Origin: Gordius sp. MW1
Lineage: Eukaryota; Nematomorpha; Gordioida; Gordea; Gordiidae
Assembly (NCBI GenBank): GCA_964036665.1
Contig: OZ038527.1
Coordinates: 26,515,901-26,579,900, forward strand
Direction of reading: 5' to 3'
Length of the DNA: 64,000 bases
Positions 1 through 13,500 of the stretch are shown here, piece after piece. The notes below the pieces were generated by a model. The model was given only the letters and a program-made list of their open reading frames with translations. It was not told the DNA's origin and did no database searches. The position numbers and the translations under genes are program-made. The number at the start of each line of letters is the position of its first letter. The first letter of the stretch is position 1.

Positions 1-242
1 AGTATAATAAAGATCATGACAAATGTGAAGATTTCGTATAAATTGCCCCATTTTAAGATAATAGCGTGCGGTCTAACAAAACAAGTCTGTGAGCACTTAC
101 CACATCTTCCGCTATGTTTGTTCGTATTTGTTGTATCCAGAATGGATCGGTAAAGTGGGATAATTTTAAGTTAGTTTATTGATATATATCTAAATATAAT
201 ATTAAATGGTACAATTTTATAATAATGATTTTTAAAAAAACA

Positions 243-539
243 TTATATGAGTAATATGTCTTCATCTTCCTCTTTTAGAAGAGACCAGGAATCCAAAAAA
301 GATTTGAAATTAAATTTTGCAATTAAGATAGCTATCGATTGTTTCAATAAAAATGCGGGGGAATATTTAGAGGGAGGGGATCGCCTGCCTATTTCTTTGA
401 ATAAAGCCAACGCCATGTTTCCATAGGATCCTAAACCACTTCGGCCAAAAGAATAATGTCCAAAATTCTTAAAACCTATCAAAACACTTAATAAATTTGC
501 GCCTGTACGACATAACATATAAACTTCGGGGTTAATCAT
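243..539 (-). pseudogene. Relic of a repeated coding element (copy 1)
   Basis: A 98-codon frame whose translation (SYGNMALALFKEIGRR ... SIAILIAKFN) can be aligned with the frame at 33165-32932 ([15 protein letters not shown] ... [10 protein letters not shown]). Two diverged copies in one window suggest a protein once carried by a mobile element. The family is not identified. Confidence 0.4.
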
Positions 540-639
540 ATTATTGCTCGAATTATAAATTTTAATATTTCGTTTTCAATTAAGACCAACAATCAATTTA
601 CCGTTTATTTCAAATTTTACTAATTCACTTTTCAATTTG

Positions 640-1445
640 TCAATTGTGCAATCTCCTCTTGTTGGAACATTTATTCTGATTATGCCTGGTACCCCTCAAG
701 CTAGGCAGACAGCTTGTCCAAGTATATTTATTGTTTATTATATTTTTAGCATCATCTGTATATGTCGTTAGAGCAGCAATACAAAATGTGCAATGTTCTC
801 GAATTCTGCCTGGAAACCTTCTAAGCTAGGCAGACAGTTTGCCCAAGTATATTCATAGTTCATTTTTTATTATATTTATGCCATCATCTGTAAATGTTAT
901 TGGAGCAGCAATTCAAAGTGAGCAATGTCTTCGAATTCTGCCTAGAACCTTCCAAGCTAAGCAGTCAGCTTGCCCAAGTAAATTCATAGTTCATTATTTA
1001 TAATATTATGGCATCATCTGTAAATGTTGTTGGAGCAGCAATACAAAATGTTCAATGTTCTCGCTGCCTAAAACCTTCCAAGCTAGGCAGACAGCTTGCC
1101 CAAGTAAATTCATAGTTCATTGTTTATAATATTTTAGCATCATCTGTAAATGTTGTTGGAGCAGCAATTCAAAGTGTGCAATGTCTTAGAATTCTGCCTA
1201 CCTTCCAAGCTAGGCAGTCAGCTTGCAATAAATTCATTGTTTATAATATTATAGCATCATCTGTATATGTCATTGGTATAGCAATACAAAATGGGCAATC
1301 TTCACAAATTCTGCCTAGAACCCCCCAAGCTAAGCAGACAGCTTGTCCAAGTAAATTTATAGTTCATTGTATATAATATTATAGCATCATCTGTATGTCG
1401 TTGGTAAAGCAATACAAAATGTGCAATCTCCACAAATTCTGCCTA
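640..1445. repeat. Tandem array, unit about 125 bp, about six units
   Basis: Each unit contains a CAAGCT-AGGCAGAC-AGCTTG block, an inverted hexamer around an 8-base loop. Blocks lie near 697, 821, 950, 1078, 1205 and 1325. The rest of the unit reads roughly as 'cccaagtaaattcatag', 'agcatcatctgtaaatg', then 'gagcagcaatacaaaatg'. Units differ by about 10-15 percent. The frame at 1176-1376 is a by-product. Confidence 0.85.
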
Positions 1446-1879
1446 GTGAATCTGAGGAATAAATCATAAACACAAATACTTATGAATAATTTTTTAAATC
1501 TATTTCTTACATATTTTGTAGAATAGTGAATCCAAATTATGTAATTATTTACGTGCTAGGTTATTATCAGGTCAAGCTTAATTTTACCAAAAAAATAGCT
1601 TAGACTTGTTAATAACTTTAAAAGGACTCTATAAAATTTAAATCTAAAAGTGCTTATATGATTTTAAATTATAATACTGTGGGGTTTCTCACACCCCCTA
1701 AATACTTTTAAAGGTTAATAAATACAATTATTCTCCTTTATAATTTTTGATTTTTATCATGCCACTTATCTTTTATTTAGAATAATTTTTGTGGACCCAT
1801 ATATTGTTTTGTATTAAACGCCACTCTTTAGTTCTGTAATTCATTATTTATTTTTATTACCCACTAAAAGGTTAAAAAA

Positions 1880-2400
1880 CGATATAGCATTACAATTTAT
1901 TATATGTTTCCACAAACTTACGTTTATGCACTTAATATAGGTATTAATATGGCAATAGACGTTATGTTAAATTGGAAAACTATATATTGTTACAATTTAT
2001 TATATGCTTGCATATATTTTAACTAATCACAAAGTCACCTTTATTCACTTATAATAGAGGTATTAGTACGGCTATAGACGTTATGTTAAATTAGAAAATT
2101 ATATATTGTTACAATTTATTATATGCTTTCATATATATATTAACTGATCACAAAGTTAACCTTATTCCTATATAATATAGGTATTAGTATGACTAAAGAC
2201 GTTATGTTAATTTAGAAAACTATATATTGTTCGATTTATTATATGCTTGCATAGATTCATTAACTAATCACAAAGTTACGTTTATCCATTTATAATATAG
2301 GTTTTATTTTGGCTATAGAAGTTTTTATGTTAGCGCATTTATTAGAAAACTATATGGTATTACAATATATGTTATCTTATACATATTATGTAACATACTT
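1880..2400. repeat. Second tandem array, unit about 120 bp, four to five units
   Basis: The motif ttacaatttattatatgc recurs near 1890, 1990, 2110 and (altered) 2230, each time followed by aactaatcacaaagt, then a 'tataggtattagtatggct' element and 'agacgttatgttaaatta'. Very AT-rich and more diverged than the first array. Confidence 0.75.
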
Positions 2401-3514
2401 TTGTGTATTTATTAATTTAAACATATTTTAATATATATAATTATTTTAATTTATATTTTCCATTATTTTATTTATTTACGATTTTATCTAGTTTGTAAAT
2501 GTGTTAGTTATTATGTACATTATTGCTTATGAGTCCGAATCCAGCGAGGGCCATGGGGTCATAATTAAGATAAGAGGGGGCAAATAGGTCTATGCATGTA
2601 AAATCTCACTTTAGGCCATATAAAGCTGCTAGGAGAGACGTGGCTAATGTATAATTACAAATGGTGGGAAGAACAATTAAAACCAAGAACAAAGATTGAC
2701 CTGGTGAGAAATGAAAAACAAAGGGTTTTTAGAAGCTAAGACACCCACCGAAAAGTGAAAGACTAAGAGAAGATGAATAAACAAATAGACGCATGAAGAT
2801 ACTTCACTCGATTTAATTGATCACTTACACCAAAAATTTTATATTGAAGCAATGGAATAACCCGATACATATTCGGACATAGTCAGTACTTCTTGTTATC
2901 TCTCACCTCTCGTTTAAACGGTCTTCTGTGTTGCATAGCGTGATGTCAATTTTTTAACTAGCTGGTCGATTAATCATGGCTATAAGGCAAATAAATAGAA
3001 CCTTCGTTTATTGTTAGTCAAATTGCTTCTAAAGCCAGACGATATTAGCTATCAATTGAAAGTCACAATTTTTGATAATTATTAACAAAACGTCTGTACT
3101 TCACGATCTAACTAAAAATATTATAAGTGAAGATGTATTGGTTGAATTATCTTTTACGCAGCTCAATCAATTGAGGTGCGCTCGTTTTTGAATTAGTGAT
3201 ATTATGATTTAAAATATATGTACGGAGCCTAAAATTACTTAATTTTGATTTTTTTAAATTGATTTAATCATTTTTATGAATCTTTCATCATTTTTAACAA
3301 ATTATAATCAATATAGCAAACGAATTAATTTATGCGCTATTGGTAAAGTAAGCTGATAATTTTCATATTATCGGCATCATTAAATTATTAAGTTCGGTTT
3401 AATTCGCATCATATTTGATGCAATTCTTTTTTTTAAGATGAATTTAGCTCCTTCAATTAAAACCTTTCAATGTTGTTTATGTATATCATGAGTTATAAAG
3501 AAGTATAAGTTCTA

Positions 3515-6500
3515 ATGGAACGTTTGAAAACTAACATTGCAAACAAAGAATATGGTAAGGGCTTAAACACATTCGAAATGTAATTATTTTAGATTATTAT
3601 AAAAATTTATCTGATGGGTATCATGATTCTTCTCCACCATTATTTGCAAGCCATCTCACATACACTGATCCATCTCATAAAGATCGTGAAATTAAGTGGG
3701 ATTATCCTGTAATATATGAAACATCCTACATTTTATTTTTAGAAAATCTAATAATTTTAAAGATTTTTTATTTGGATACTTTATTTAGAGGCATATCTAT
3801 ATAACATATGTGTGTCTTGAAATACATTATTGTATTGCTATTAAATAGCTTAATATATATATCTGTCCACTGTATATGTCTACTTTAACATGTTTTATTT
3901 TAGGCTCAAATTGTTGGTCAAAAGATCTCTTCACTCAATATCCATCTATGCTTAGAATGTCAAAACCCCATACTCACCTATGGAAGATTGGTAAGCTGTT
4001 GTTAATTTTATTTAACTACACTGCAATGATATCTAAAATGCTCAAATCATTTATATCTCTAGATGCCTTGTCGACATGTGCTTTGCTTTGATTGTGTGAA
4101 CAAGTTAATTAAGCACTCATGCACACGGTAATATAAAAATGCTTACCTATAAAAAATCCAAACCTTTAAACTTAAAACTAACTTAAATTTTTATTGCATA
4201 GATGTAAAGAAAAGGTACAAAGGATTGAAAAGATTTACTTCAACCAAATGCATTTGTGTATTCAAAATGTGACCCCAAAACCTGGTCAAACCCCTGATTT
4301 ATGTTTTAAAGGCTATCTAACCCTCGAAGATCTCAAAGCGCATATACAGTTCAGGCACCAACAACCTGCTAGCCTTAATAAGCCATTGTTGAGGGACCTT
4401 AAAGTCAATACAACCCTTCACGTAAGTGCCATGTCATCAGTATCACCTACTTCCCAACAGAACCCAACGCTCAACAATACATCTACACACATCTCTGCAT
4501 CTGCAGCTTCTTACCAATCTTGGAAGAAAGCTACTCTATCTACGATTGGTAGTGAATTGCCGAGACCTCAAACTAAAAGATCTGTTAATATGCAATATGT
4601 TCACAGGCAAAATTTCAGTAATGCCACACTTCAACAATCATCTGTAACAACAACTAATAGTAGTATACCAGCCTTATTGTCACTAACGTTTACCCCTCCG
4701 CATGAATACCAACAACAGGCCTCTTCGTCCCACAATTACCCGTACAATCAAATGCCCTCAACTTTACATTCTACTATAGAAGAGCCTTCCGGAGTTAGTA
4801 AACGCAAGAGAAAATCCCCCACACCCACAAATAACTCTGATGAATTGAACAGTAGCAATAAGTTTCATAAGAGAGCCAGCCTACATGCCAGTCTTACTTT
4901 AGCTTCCCCCAGTGCTTCTCCCAAGACCATCCACTCTGCAGTATCCCAAAGGCCTCTACCAACTAACAATTTCACATTATTAAATAAGGTGGTAGAAGGA
5001 CTACCTTATAAGGCTTTTAGTAATAAGAAAGTATCCGGGACAGATGCTATGTCTTCAGCAAATAATCCCTCACTTGTCAGCACTACCGAAGTTTCAGGGT
5101 CTCGGAAAGTTGCCAGAGTTAAATCTTGTTCAACTCTCCCTAGCCCCACACCATCAATCATCAAGGCTCAAGACCAGCCTAAAATGACTAACTATCGAAG
5201 AGAAACGCTCCCACAAATTAAAATATCTAAGACTTCTGTTACTAGCAATAGTAATTCATCTAATCGACCTTCGGCCACGTTGATATCGTCGTCCGCTTAC
5301 ATAGCGTTACTAGAGCCACCCCCGCCTCCACCCATATTGCCCACTACTCAGTGCGAGATTAACCTTCATAAAACACACATCCCACCACCACCTCCGGTGG
5401 ATAAGTCCAACCTCCATCAAAATATGGCGACGGCGCCTAGCCAAGCACCTATATCAGATCTCGTGTCAAGTCCTGAGCAACAGTCCGACCTTAAGAACGG
5501 TTCAAATTTCACCTCTGTGGCCATGAAGCAACTTATATCTTGCCTACCACCTCCCCCTCCCCCACCCATCATAAATTATGTGGGTGAAAATGAGGTAAAA
5601 AATCAAATAGCGTTGGAAGAATCGCTCGTCAACGCAGGCACTTCATACTACAAAGATGTCGATCCTGCTGCCCTATTGCTTTTGAATCTCTCGGCGGCAG
5701 CTTGTGGACCCATAACATTGGATGAGAAGGATAAGGAAATGCAATCTTATTCAGTGGCCCTCACGAACACGGAATGTATAGTCAGTATTCCCGTTATTAT
5801 CAATTCGCCGTTTACCGTACCTCCCCTCACTGCCATCATTGATAACGGTTGTAACGCTGACTCGGCGGCAACGCCTCTAGATGATGATAATAGTAAGGAA
5901 GAAATTTTGGAAATTGTCAACAATGACTCCCCTCAAGCACCTTACGTCACGACCTTGGTGAGGGAAATTTCTGAAAAGTCTGAACAAAACACCCCCTACT
6001 TCCCAATCAGCGTCGTGTCAGTTACGAGCAGTAGTAGTGAGATTCCAAGAGGCCCTAGTCACCATCTCGCTACGGTAGAATCTGTGGAAGCTGTGAGCGT
6101 CGCTCCTGATATTGAGTCGTTAAGGAAAGGTGACGTTCACTTTAATCAGCAAACCAGCACCCATCATCAAGGTATAATGAGTAACGGCGCCTACCCAATT
6201 GATAAGGGTGCTCCGCTATCTCTAGACTCTCAGCATCCCGCTTATCCTCCTCCCACCTTCGATAAATATCACGCGGCGGCCCTGGCTTACTCTCCCTTTC
6301 AAATGTACCCACCATATCATTCACCCTATCAAGCCGCCGCCTACTCGCAATATTTGCTATCCAAAAAAGCGTTTGATTATAGCAATAACGGCCTTGCGCC
6401 TCCTCTATATTATCAGCCCGCTGGCGGTTTGGCCCCTCACAACGGGTGCAACCGTAAAACACCACCAGACCTCCCCTTCTGCACTGTAGAAAATTTTGGA

Positions 6501-7058
6501 AGAACGGCGATTACACATAACAGCAACGTGCCACACTTTAGTGAAGGACAGGGGTACCAACCTCTCGATTTTCGCGAGACCATGGGCGACTCCAGCCATT
6601 CAACCTCTAATGACGAAATCCAAAGCTCCATGGATACCTTAGTTTACAATCCTCCGAGATTTCTGCCCTCGTTCCCACCCAACTTACCACAACTTCACCC
6701 CCATCACAACAAATATTCCCCCTACTCGTCGCTATTGCAGCAGCAACACCACCACCAAGGCTCTCCTTTCGCCATACCTCAATACCTATTCGACAAGTAT
6801 ATGGCTTCTCACGGAGCCGCACCACCACATCCGTTATCCGCTTCTCCACTCCCTACTTCTGAACCTCTTGCCTACCAGCACCACCTCCCACCTCATCTCT
6901 ACCCTGGGTTCCCTCACGCAGCGGCCTATTATAGATTTCCTCACATGACACCACCCTCTCACGTCATGGGGCTGGGCGAGTTGCCGCCTCCGTCATACGC
7001 CGAGCAACTTAACATGATGGCTTTAGCCAACCAACCAAATAGACATCCTCCACCCTAA
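3515..7058 (+). CDS. CBLL1: Hakai/CBLL1-like RING E3 ubiquitin ligase, 5 exons
   Basis: Exons 3515-3554, 3593-3708, 3904-3990, 4063-4127 and 4202-7058 join in phase to a 1054-residue protein. The RING finger is spread over exons 3 to 5 and has all eight zinc ligands (C68, C71, C84, H86, C89, C92, C101, C104). It is followed by the atypical zinc finger of the Hakai HYB domain (C122, C137, H150, H155; LKAHIQFRH). Family knowledge: Hakai binds phosphotyrosine through HYB, ubiquitinates targets such as E-cadherin, and is a subunit of the m6A writer-associated complex. The ATG at 3515 follows an in-frame TAA at 3506, so the start is well supported. About 900 C-terminal residues are low complexity, rich in Ser, Pro, His and Tyr, with proline runs, as in other Hakai tails but longer than in vertebrates. 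Intron 1 is only 38 bp. The HYB cysteine pair is separated by an insertion relative to vertebrates. Confidence 0.9.
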
Positions 7059-7592
7059 CAAATTTTATGTTGGTTTTTGTAAAATCACGATGACTACGTT
7101 ACTTGCTTAAGACGGTTTTTGCCAAGAATGCTTAAAATTTTGGCCTCTTGCTATTTAGACCTCTCATATCGTTCTCAAGAGTTTGTGATGTGTTTCCCGC
7201 CCTAATTATATTGCACACACACACATTCATATAAAGTATAATTTAATTCATAGATGGAAAAATTGACCATTGTAGATTTTTATATTACAGTATTGTGAAA
7301 GTATATTGACGAAAAAACCTATATATTTTGCCTGTTGTCCAAAGTTTTACCATAAGAGTATTTTTTGTTTATTAAATTTTAAATTTGCCTCATTTAGTAT
7401 ATTAATTACACTAGTGATTATGCTTTTAATTTTAATATGTCATGCTTTCAAAATAATTGGGTTCAAAGTTGCAAAAATAGACGTTTTTGCTCCTTTTTCA
7501 AAGATGTCGACTACGATGGCAAATCGATCAAACACAGATTAAATCTTAAAAGCAACTCAAAAAATATGCTTAGTCTATTTTATTGTCGTGCT
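7059..7592. other. Hakai 3' region
   Basis: Presumed 3' UTR and flank of the Hakai gene. It is AT-rich with a CA microsatellite at about 7213. No gene seen; the frame at 7306-7542 has no features. Confidence 0.5.
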
Positions 7593-7811
7593 CAGAGCTG
7601 TTAATCGCACTTAAAAAAACCGGTGCGGCACTCGCACCCGCACCAATTTTAACAGAGGTGCGCGCACTCGCACCCATAATTTTTTACACTATCTAAATTT
7701 TAAATATATTAAAATGTTCAATTAAAAACTTTTATTATGCCGATTTATTATAATTATGAAAATAATAAAGATACAGAAAAAACAATTAAAATAGCATTTT
7801 ATTGACATTCA

Positions 7812-7930
7812 TCATTAAAAGCATTTCGAGGTGACTATCTGTCAGGCTACCTCGTCTGTCGCTTAAAATCGCCTTAGCTTTGCTGAAGAGGCGTTCCACG
7901 GGGGCACTCGAAGGAATCGGAGTATTATAC
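7812..7930 (-). pseudogene. hAT transposase C-terminal dimerisation domain fragment
   Basis: Reading leftward gives YNTPIPSSAPVERLFSKAK continuing with AILSDRRGSLTDSHLEMLL. This is the conserved C-terminal signature of ZBED-type hAT transposases (SAPVER.FS......RR..L......LL). The frame does not extend into a full transposase, so the element is non-autonomous. Confidence 0.88.
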
Positions 7931-8209
7931 CTTATATATAATTTTTTAACGAAGAAAATTGTTTAAAAAATATGCTTAGTAACAAGACAAATTATAATAA
8001 TTTATTTATAATATTTGATGTACAATTCAATTATAAAGCAAAGTATTTTAGCATGAAAGAGCAACCATAAAAATTAATATTTAAAAATATATTTTGTAAC
8101 AAAATTATTATGTGATTAAACTTACGATAGCAATGAGAAGTTTAAAAGTGTTGGAAATGAAATATCAAGATAGTAACGGCGTGAATTTTCTTTCTGATCT
8201 CAGTATAAC

Positions 8210-8324
8210 AAAGAAAGAAAATTCATCGAAAGCGTTCTAATCGACCGCCTCAAGCCCCAAATCAATGATCAACCAGGACAATTCAGAAATTACAAACACA
8301 TACACCCACACCTTCCTCTATAAC
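8210..8324 (+). pseudogene. Possible tail of a Penelope-like or other retroelement
   Basis: The frame reads KERKFIESVLIDRLKPQIND then QPGQFRNYK before a stop. An E..LI..LKP.IN motif is typical of the C-terminal GIY-YIG endonuclease of Penelope-like elements. Downstream is pyrimidine-rich sequence including a T run at about 8700. It sits inside the hAT element, so it is probably nested. The family call is tentative. Confidence 0.4.
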
Positions 8325-9306
8325 TACCTGTTATCACTATACACACCCTATTACCCTTTTGTCTTTCCCCTATTGTTTCGTAACCGCCTTATTTTGTAAT
8401 TGCCATCCTTTACACTATTCTTATAGTTGCTATTGCTTCATTTTTATAATCCCCTTTTGTATTTTACCTTATCCTTTATCTTAAAGTTGTTTACCCCATC
8501 TTTATCTTAAATTTGTTTATCCCACTATTTCAATAAGTGTTAACTCTCTTGTTCCAACCGGTGTTCGCTATTATTCACCCTCCTATTTCAACTAGTTTTC
8601 ATTATTTTTGTTTATAAATTAAAACTTGTCGACACCTTCTCGTTCATTGGTAATTCACATCACTTGTAAGTTACCTTTTTTTTCTCTCTTTTTTTCCCTT
8701 TTTTTTTTTTTTTTTTTTTTATTGATAATGGTCGCTGGACGACCGAAATATCTAAACCCATTTCCACCCTCGCATTTTATCAATCCTAAACTACCATTAT
8801 TGGAAACTAACTTTATAAAAGAAATATTACAATATTGGTAATTATTTATCCTAATTACCTGTCTGTTTTTGTTTTTCTAAATATACTTCAACTTCTATTG
8901 CAATATTAATTATGATACACCAAAACGTTTTAAGCAATAATTGATAAAGTAAATAGGCGAATAATATAAAATATGGCGGATATAATAATTAATTATATTG
9001 TCTATCGATATTAATTAAATTTCCCGCCTTGTTATCTCCTCCACCAGGAACATAAATGTATGTATCTTTGATGTTGTTTCACTACAATGTTAATTTGTGA
9101 GATATGCTATGCGCGATATATAAGATAATGTCAAATATATTAATTGTAAAATTCATAATGTGCGCAAAATAAGAGCGCAAATTCGCACGCGCAACGAGTG
9201 AATAAGGTGCGCGCACCCGCACTCGCTCTTGGTTTTAAAAAAGTGCGCACACTAGCACGTCGCACCGCAAACCCGGTGTGCGTGTGCGCGCTCCTTAACA
9301 GCTCTG

Positions 9307-10528
9307 GTCGTGCTAGCCTTCCTCATACATTGGCTGATATTCTTATAAATTATTAATACTTTTTAATTTTATATAAAGGTGGTGAAAAGGAAAAAATCGA
9401 CCAACTTAGTGTCTTTTTCCCTCATTCCTAAGCACCTATCAATAATTAAGCAAAAATAGCCTTGCGCAGTATGAATAAAAGAAGGGTAGAATGGAGAGTG
9501 AGAGAAGTTTAGATAGAGATGGTGAAACATAAATCATATTAGCTTGAAAACACATCCACCTTATATATTTATTTACCATAGATTTGAAAGCTAATTATGG
9601 TACATGTTTTCTTAAATGCTTTATGTCCGAATTTGTTCAATTTTTCAGTATATATCTATAATAAGCAGCAAGATAAATTATTACATATCACTGAACCCAT
9701 TTATTTTAAATAGTTCATGTATAGAATAAGAATTTATGTGGTCAGCCTTAGGAACTTCCGTTAAACGTTTTTTTAAATATTTTTTTAATAGACCTAAAAT
9801 ATCCTAGCGAAAGATTGATACCAAAGGCTATGGTTTTAAAATGGAGTTTACAACCGCATCTATGCATAAGATTTGTTCCTAACATCGATTTTTACGCATT
9901 ATTATATTACGGTCGACAAACGAATTGTACAATTTTTATTTAATTCCGCGACATAGACTCTTTAAAGTGTGATTATTACTAATGAAACTGGTGAAAATAG
10001 CATGTGTCATCTTAGTATTAATTCACTTGGCTCTCATTTCTTATAATATCTTCAGTTTACATATTAAGAGCATCTATTGGTTTAAGCCCATAATTTTTGT
10101 GAATCCCTTTTATTAGTGTTGGATAAATTCGTAATTAATCAATATTGCTTTTTATTCTATTCTTTATTTTGTGGGAATTATTCATATCTGTTAGGTTAAA
10201 ATGAATGTTTAGGCAATTATAAATTGTACCATTGGTCATAACCAAAGCATTTGAGAACTTTATCCCACTTGTGCTAGTATTGCTAGCAATACCATAATCA
10301 TAAGAACACAAAATAATTGTAAATCGACAAAAGGAGAAGTAGTAAGTGTTGTAAATCAAACGCTGGTCTCATATTTATCAATACTAGTGAAAAATTTTGT
10401 TATATTAGTCATTGATTTAATTTATCATTAGATAACCTTTTATTGATAATCCTTAATTAGGTATAAGCGAATAGAAATAAAAGATCTGCATGTAAAATTG
10501 TAGGCAATTGTGCGTTTTAAAGGCACAG
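9307..10528. other. Intergenic, Hakai to CCZ1
   Basis: AT-rich sequence with no recognisable element or gene. The frame 10135-10359 on the minus strand shows no domain or splice context. Confidence 0.5.
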
Positions 10529-13500
10529 ATGATTTTAGGAGAGGCAATAAATTTAGCAATATTTTCGACAGAATTGGGGAATAGAGAGGGACTGGTAATC
10601 TAGTAATGTAGTGATTAATATTTTGAAAGGAAAGTGAAAAAGTTGTTTATTTTTACCCACAATCACTCGATATAAAAGAGCAAATAAAAATTATTGGATT
10701 AGCTGATGCTTTTGTTAAATTTATATGCTCTTTTGGAAGAGAACAAGATTGTAAATTTATCACAACCCCTAATATTTGCCAAATTCTGTACAAAGCTGAG
10801 GAGGAATATTGGATATTTTTAGTAAAATAATCTAATATTATAATTATTTGTTAGAAAATAGTTTTTGAATTTGGCAAAATATCAAAAATTAGAGATAACT
10901 TGAGAGCAGTATTGAAAAAATCTTGTTGTACATTTAAAGTATTTTTAGTCATAATAATATTTTTGCATAATATTTATATAATTGAAGATCTTTCAAAAAT
11001 TTTTAGCCTGTTATTTGCATATTTTTAATTAGCTACTCCATGGAAACTTTAGTATTAAAGATGATGACAAGCATCCAATCTTTAATAAACATATATACCC
11101 ATTTTTTAATCAGGTAATTATATTAATTGCCTTAGTTAATAATATATTAACCCAACTAGTTTGTGCAAAGCTTTACCACATTTAATTTTAAACCCCGTGC
11201 CTTATTAGTCGAAGGCTTAAAATATAGAGATTATGAGTCTCTTCTGCCATGCAGAGAGCCCTTGGAAAGACTATCATTTTTGGAACTTCAGACAGACCTT
11301 GCAACTTTAGAAGCCATATATAGTGGTCAAGGCTTAATTCATTCGTTGCTGACCTGCAGAGATAAATCTATCATATGGAGTAGTATAGATGAGTCTACAC
11401 AGACTGCAATTTCCGATGTGACTACTTTGGTTGATTGTTTAATTAAGGCTTCTAATACCATAGTGCCCACCATTTCACCCCCAAAAACACCTCATTCAAA
11501 AGGAGTACACAATCCTGAGTATTTTGGAAGGTTAAACAATTTATATGTGTTTAGACACTAAGAATCTTGACTTTAACAATGATAATATACTAATAATTTA
11601 TTATTTTTAAAAAATACATTTTTTGAAGGTGAATAAAAAAGTTAAGAATTATAAATACTTGGAAAACATTCCAATATTGCTCACTAACTATTAAGTAATC
11701 CAATTATATTGTTTGACTACATTTCCTTTTGTGGGGTGGCAAAATGATAATTAATTATTTGAGGAGACAAAATGATTTAGAAGATACATAGGCGTAGCCA
11801 GGGGGGGGGGGGGTAGGGAGGGGTGGCTTACCCCCTCTAAATCCAAAAAATTGTTGAAAGTTATTAGAATTAATTTCAAAAATGATCACTTTGCCCCCCT
11901 TCAAATTCCAATGCTGGCTACCCTATGTACGAACGCTATATAGATGAAATATTTTATTGAATTAAAATGAATTTTTTATCAATTGATATAGATTTGGGTA
12001 TAATAAAACTAATTTAAACAACTCGTAAACCGCTAATGTTTTTTAAGGTTTTTGCCATTAAGGTTAACTTTTGACCTAATAAATCAAAACAAATCAGCTG
12101 ATGGCCGAACGCTAGAAATTCACCTATCGACCTTACGGCATCCAACTGTGCTCTTGGCATATCAAATATTTTCCCATTGCCTGGGCCTCATCTTCGATAA
12201 ACACCGTTTAGACAGGGTGTTGGCTTTGGAAGGAGAGGACTTTTTTGCATCACTTGGCGTCAGATTGGAAGAGAGATTGGGTAAAGAGTATTTGCAGCAG
12301 AAACGAAATTCTCTCTATCATCCCGCACCTTCACCAGGGTAAGCTCCTCCTTTAAAAATCGTTTATTTTTATACGATTCTCAGTTAAATGTTCGATTTCA
12401 AGAATTTTTGCACCAAAAATAACATCAAAAATATCATGCATTTTTTAGGTTGGATGGTGGAAGCAAAGGCTCTATGCATTGTTTGATTGTTAACGAAAGT
12501 CATGACACCTATAGACTTTCGTCTTCCTCCTCCACCCCGACCGATAAAAACAATCATTTCGATCATCAGCTGATCCTTTCGCGACTCGATCGCGACATAC
12601 AAAGGTAACAGCTAGAGAAAGTTAATACAACAAGTTTGTACTATCGATTTTGATTTTAGATTCATGCATTAATCTCTTATAATTAGAGCCCTGCAAAATT
12701 GAATTTTATCGGCCCGAGCCCGAAACCTTTTTTTATTTTTTGCCCGAGCCCGATTTGTTTTTTTCACTCAGGCCCGACCCGAGCCCGGCCCGACTTTTGT
12801 AAAAATGTAAATTTGTACCAATTTTATTTCAAAAATTTATTTATAAATATATTACGTATCGCGAATATTATGTGATTTAAAATATGAATAATTATGGTAA
12901 ATAATACTAACTCTATTGTTCAAAATAGCTACTATTATTTTTGCTTTTAAACTTAATCTACACACTGTTGTTTTAAATATTTCATCATCCCTCATAGTCA
13001 AAGTCATACATAGCATAGATAGACCCACACGGCTAACCAAGAAATTAATATGAGGTGTTAGTAAAATTCTAAATATTTATTTGTAGGGGGATTATCTTGT
13101 ATTGTAATTATATTTTGGATTAATATTTATTCAAATTTTTTTTCGGGCTCGGGCCTCGGGTCGGGCTGGCCCATCAGGCCCGACCCAAGCCCGTAGCCCG
13201 ATCAATGTTTTAAAATTTGCCCGAGCCCGGCCCGAAAGCCCGTCGGGCTGGGCCGGGCCTCGGACGGCCCGTGCAGGGCTCTACTTATAATGTAATGATA
13301 TAGGCAATATTATTGGTAATTCGTTTTTTTTAATTTTAATGTCAAATAATAAATTGACGAAATAGAGATGGGTTTAGTCAGAAATAACTGTACTAATAAT
13401 TTGAAAATATAGTCGGAACATTTTTTTGTCCCATTTACACCTCTAACAACTTTTGGCCTTCAAGCCTTAACTATTTTTTAATTAACAGGGGAAAAAATTT

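Larger units (their letters stand above)
1..3514. other. Region left of the Hakai gene
   Basis: It holds a relic coding fragment (243-539), two tandem arrays (640-1445 and 1880-2400) and otherwise AT-rich sequence. Around 2530-2620 there is a short stretch with degraded family B-like G runs. I see no gene. Confidence 0.6.
7593..9306. mobile_element. hAT transposon, 1.7 kb, decayed, with intact ends and perfect 8-bp duplication
   Basis: Ends CAGAGCTGTTAA and TTAACAGCTCTG are inverted repeats. Directly outside, GTCGTGCT occurs at 7585-7592 and again at 9307-9314, a perfect 8-bp target duplication. Subterminal regions at both ends are packed with GC-rich CGCACCCGCAC-type motifs, as seen in hAT elements. 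A remnant of the transposase C terminus lies at 7812-7930. The middle seems to hold a nested retroelement tail (8210-8324). Confidence 0.9.

Noticed and set aside
6142-6849. Minus-strand open frames of 64-107 codons inside the Hakai gene
   Set aside because: They are antisense shadows of the long Pro/His-rich Hakai exon, with no homology or splice context of their own.
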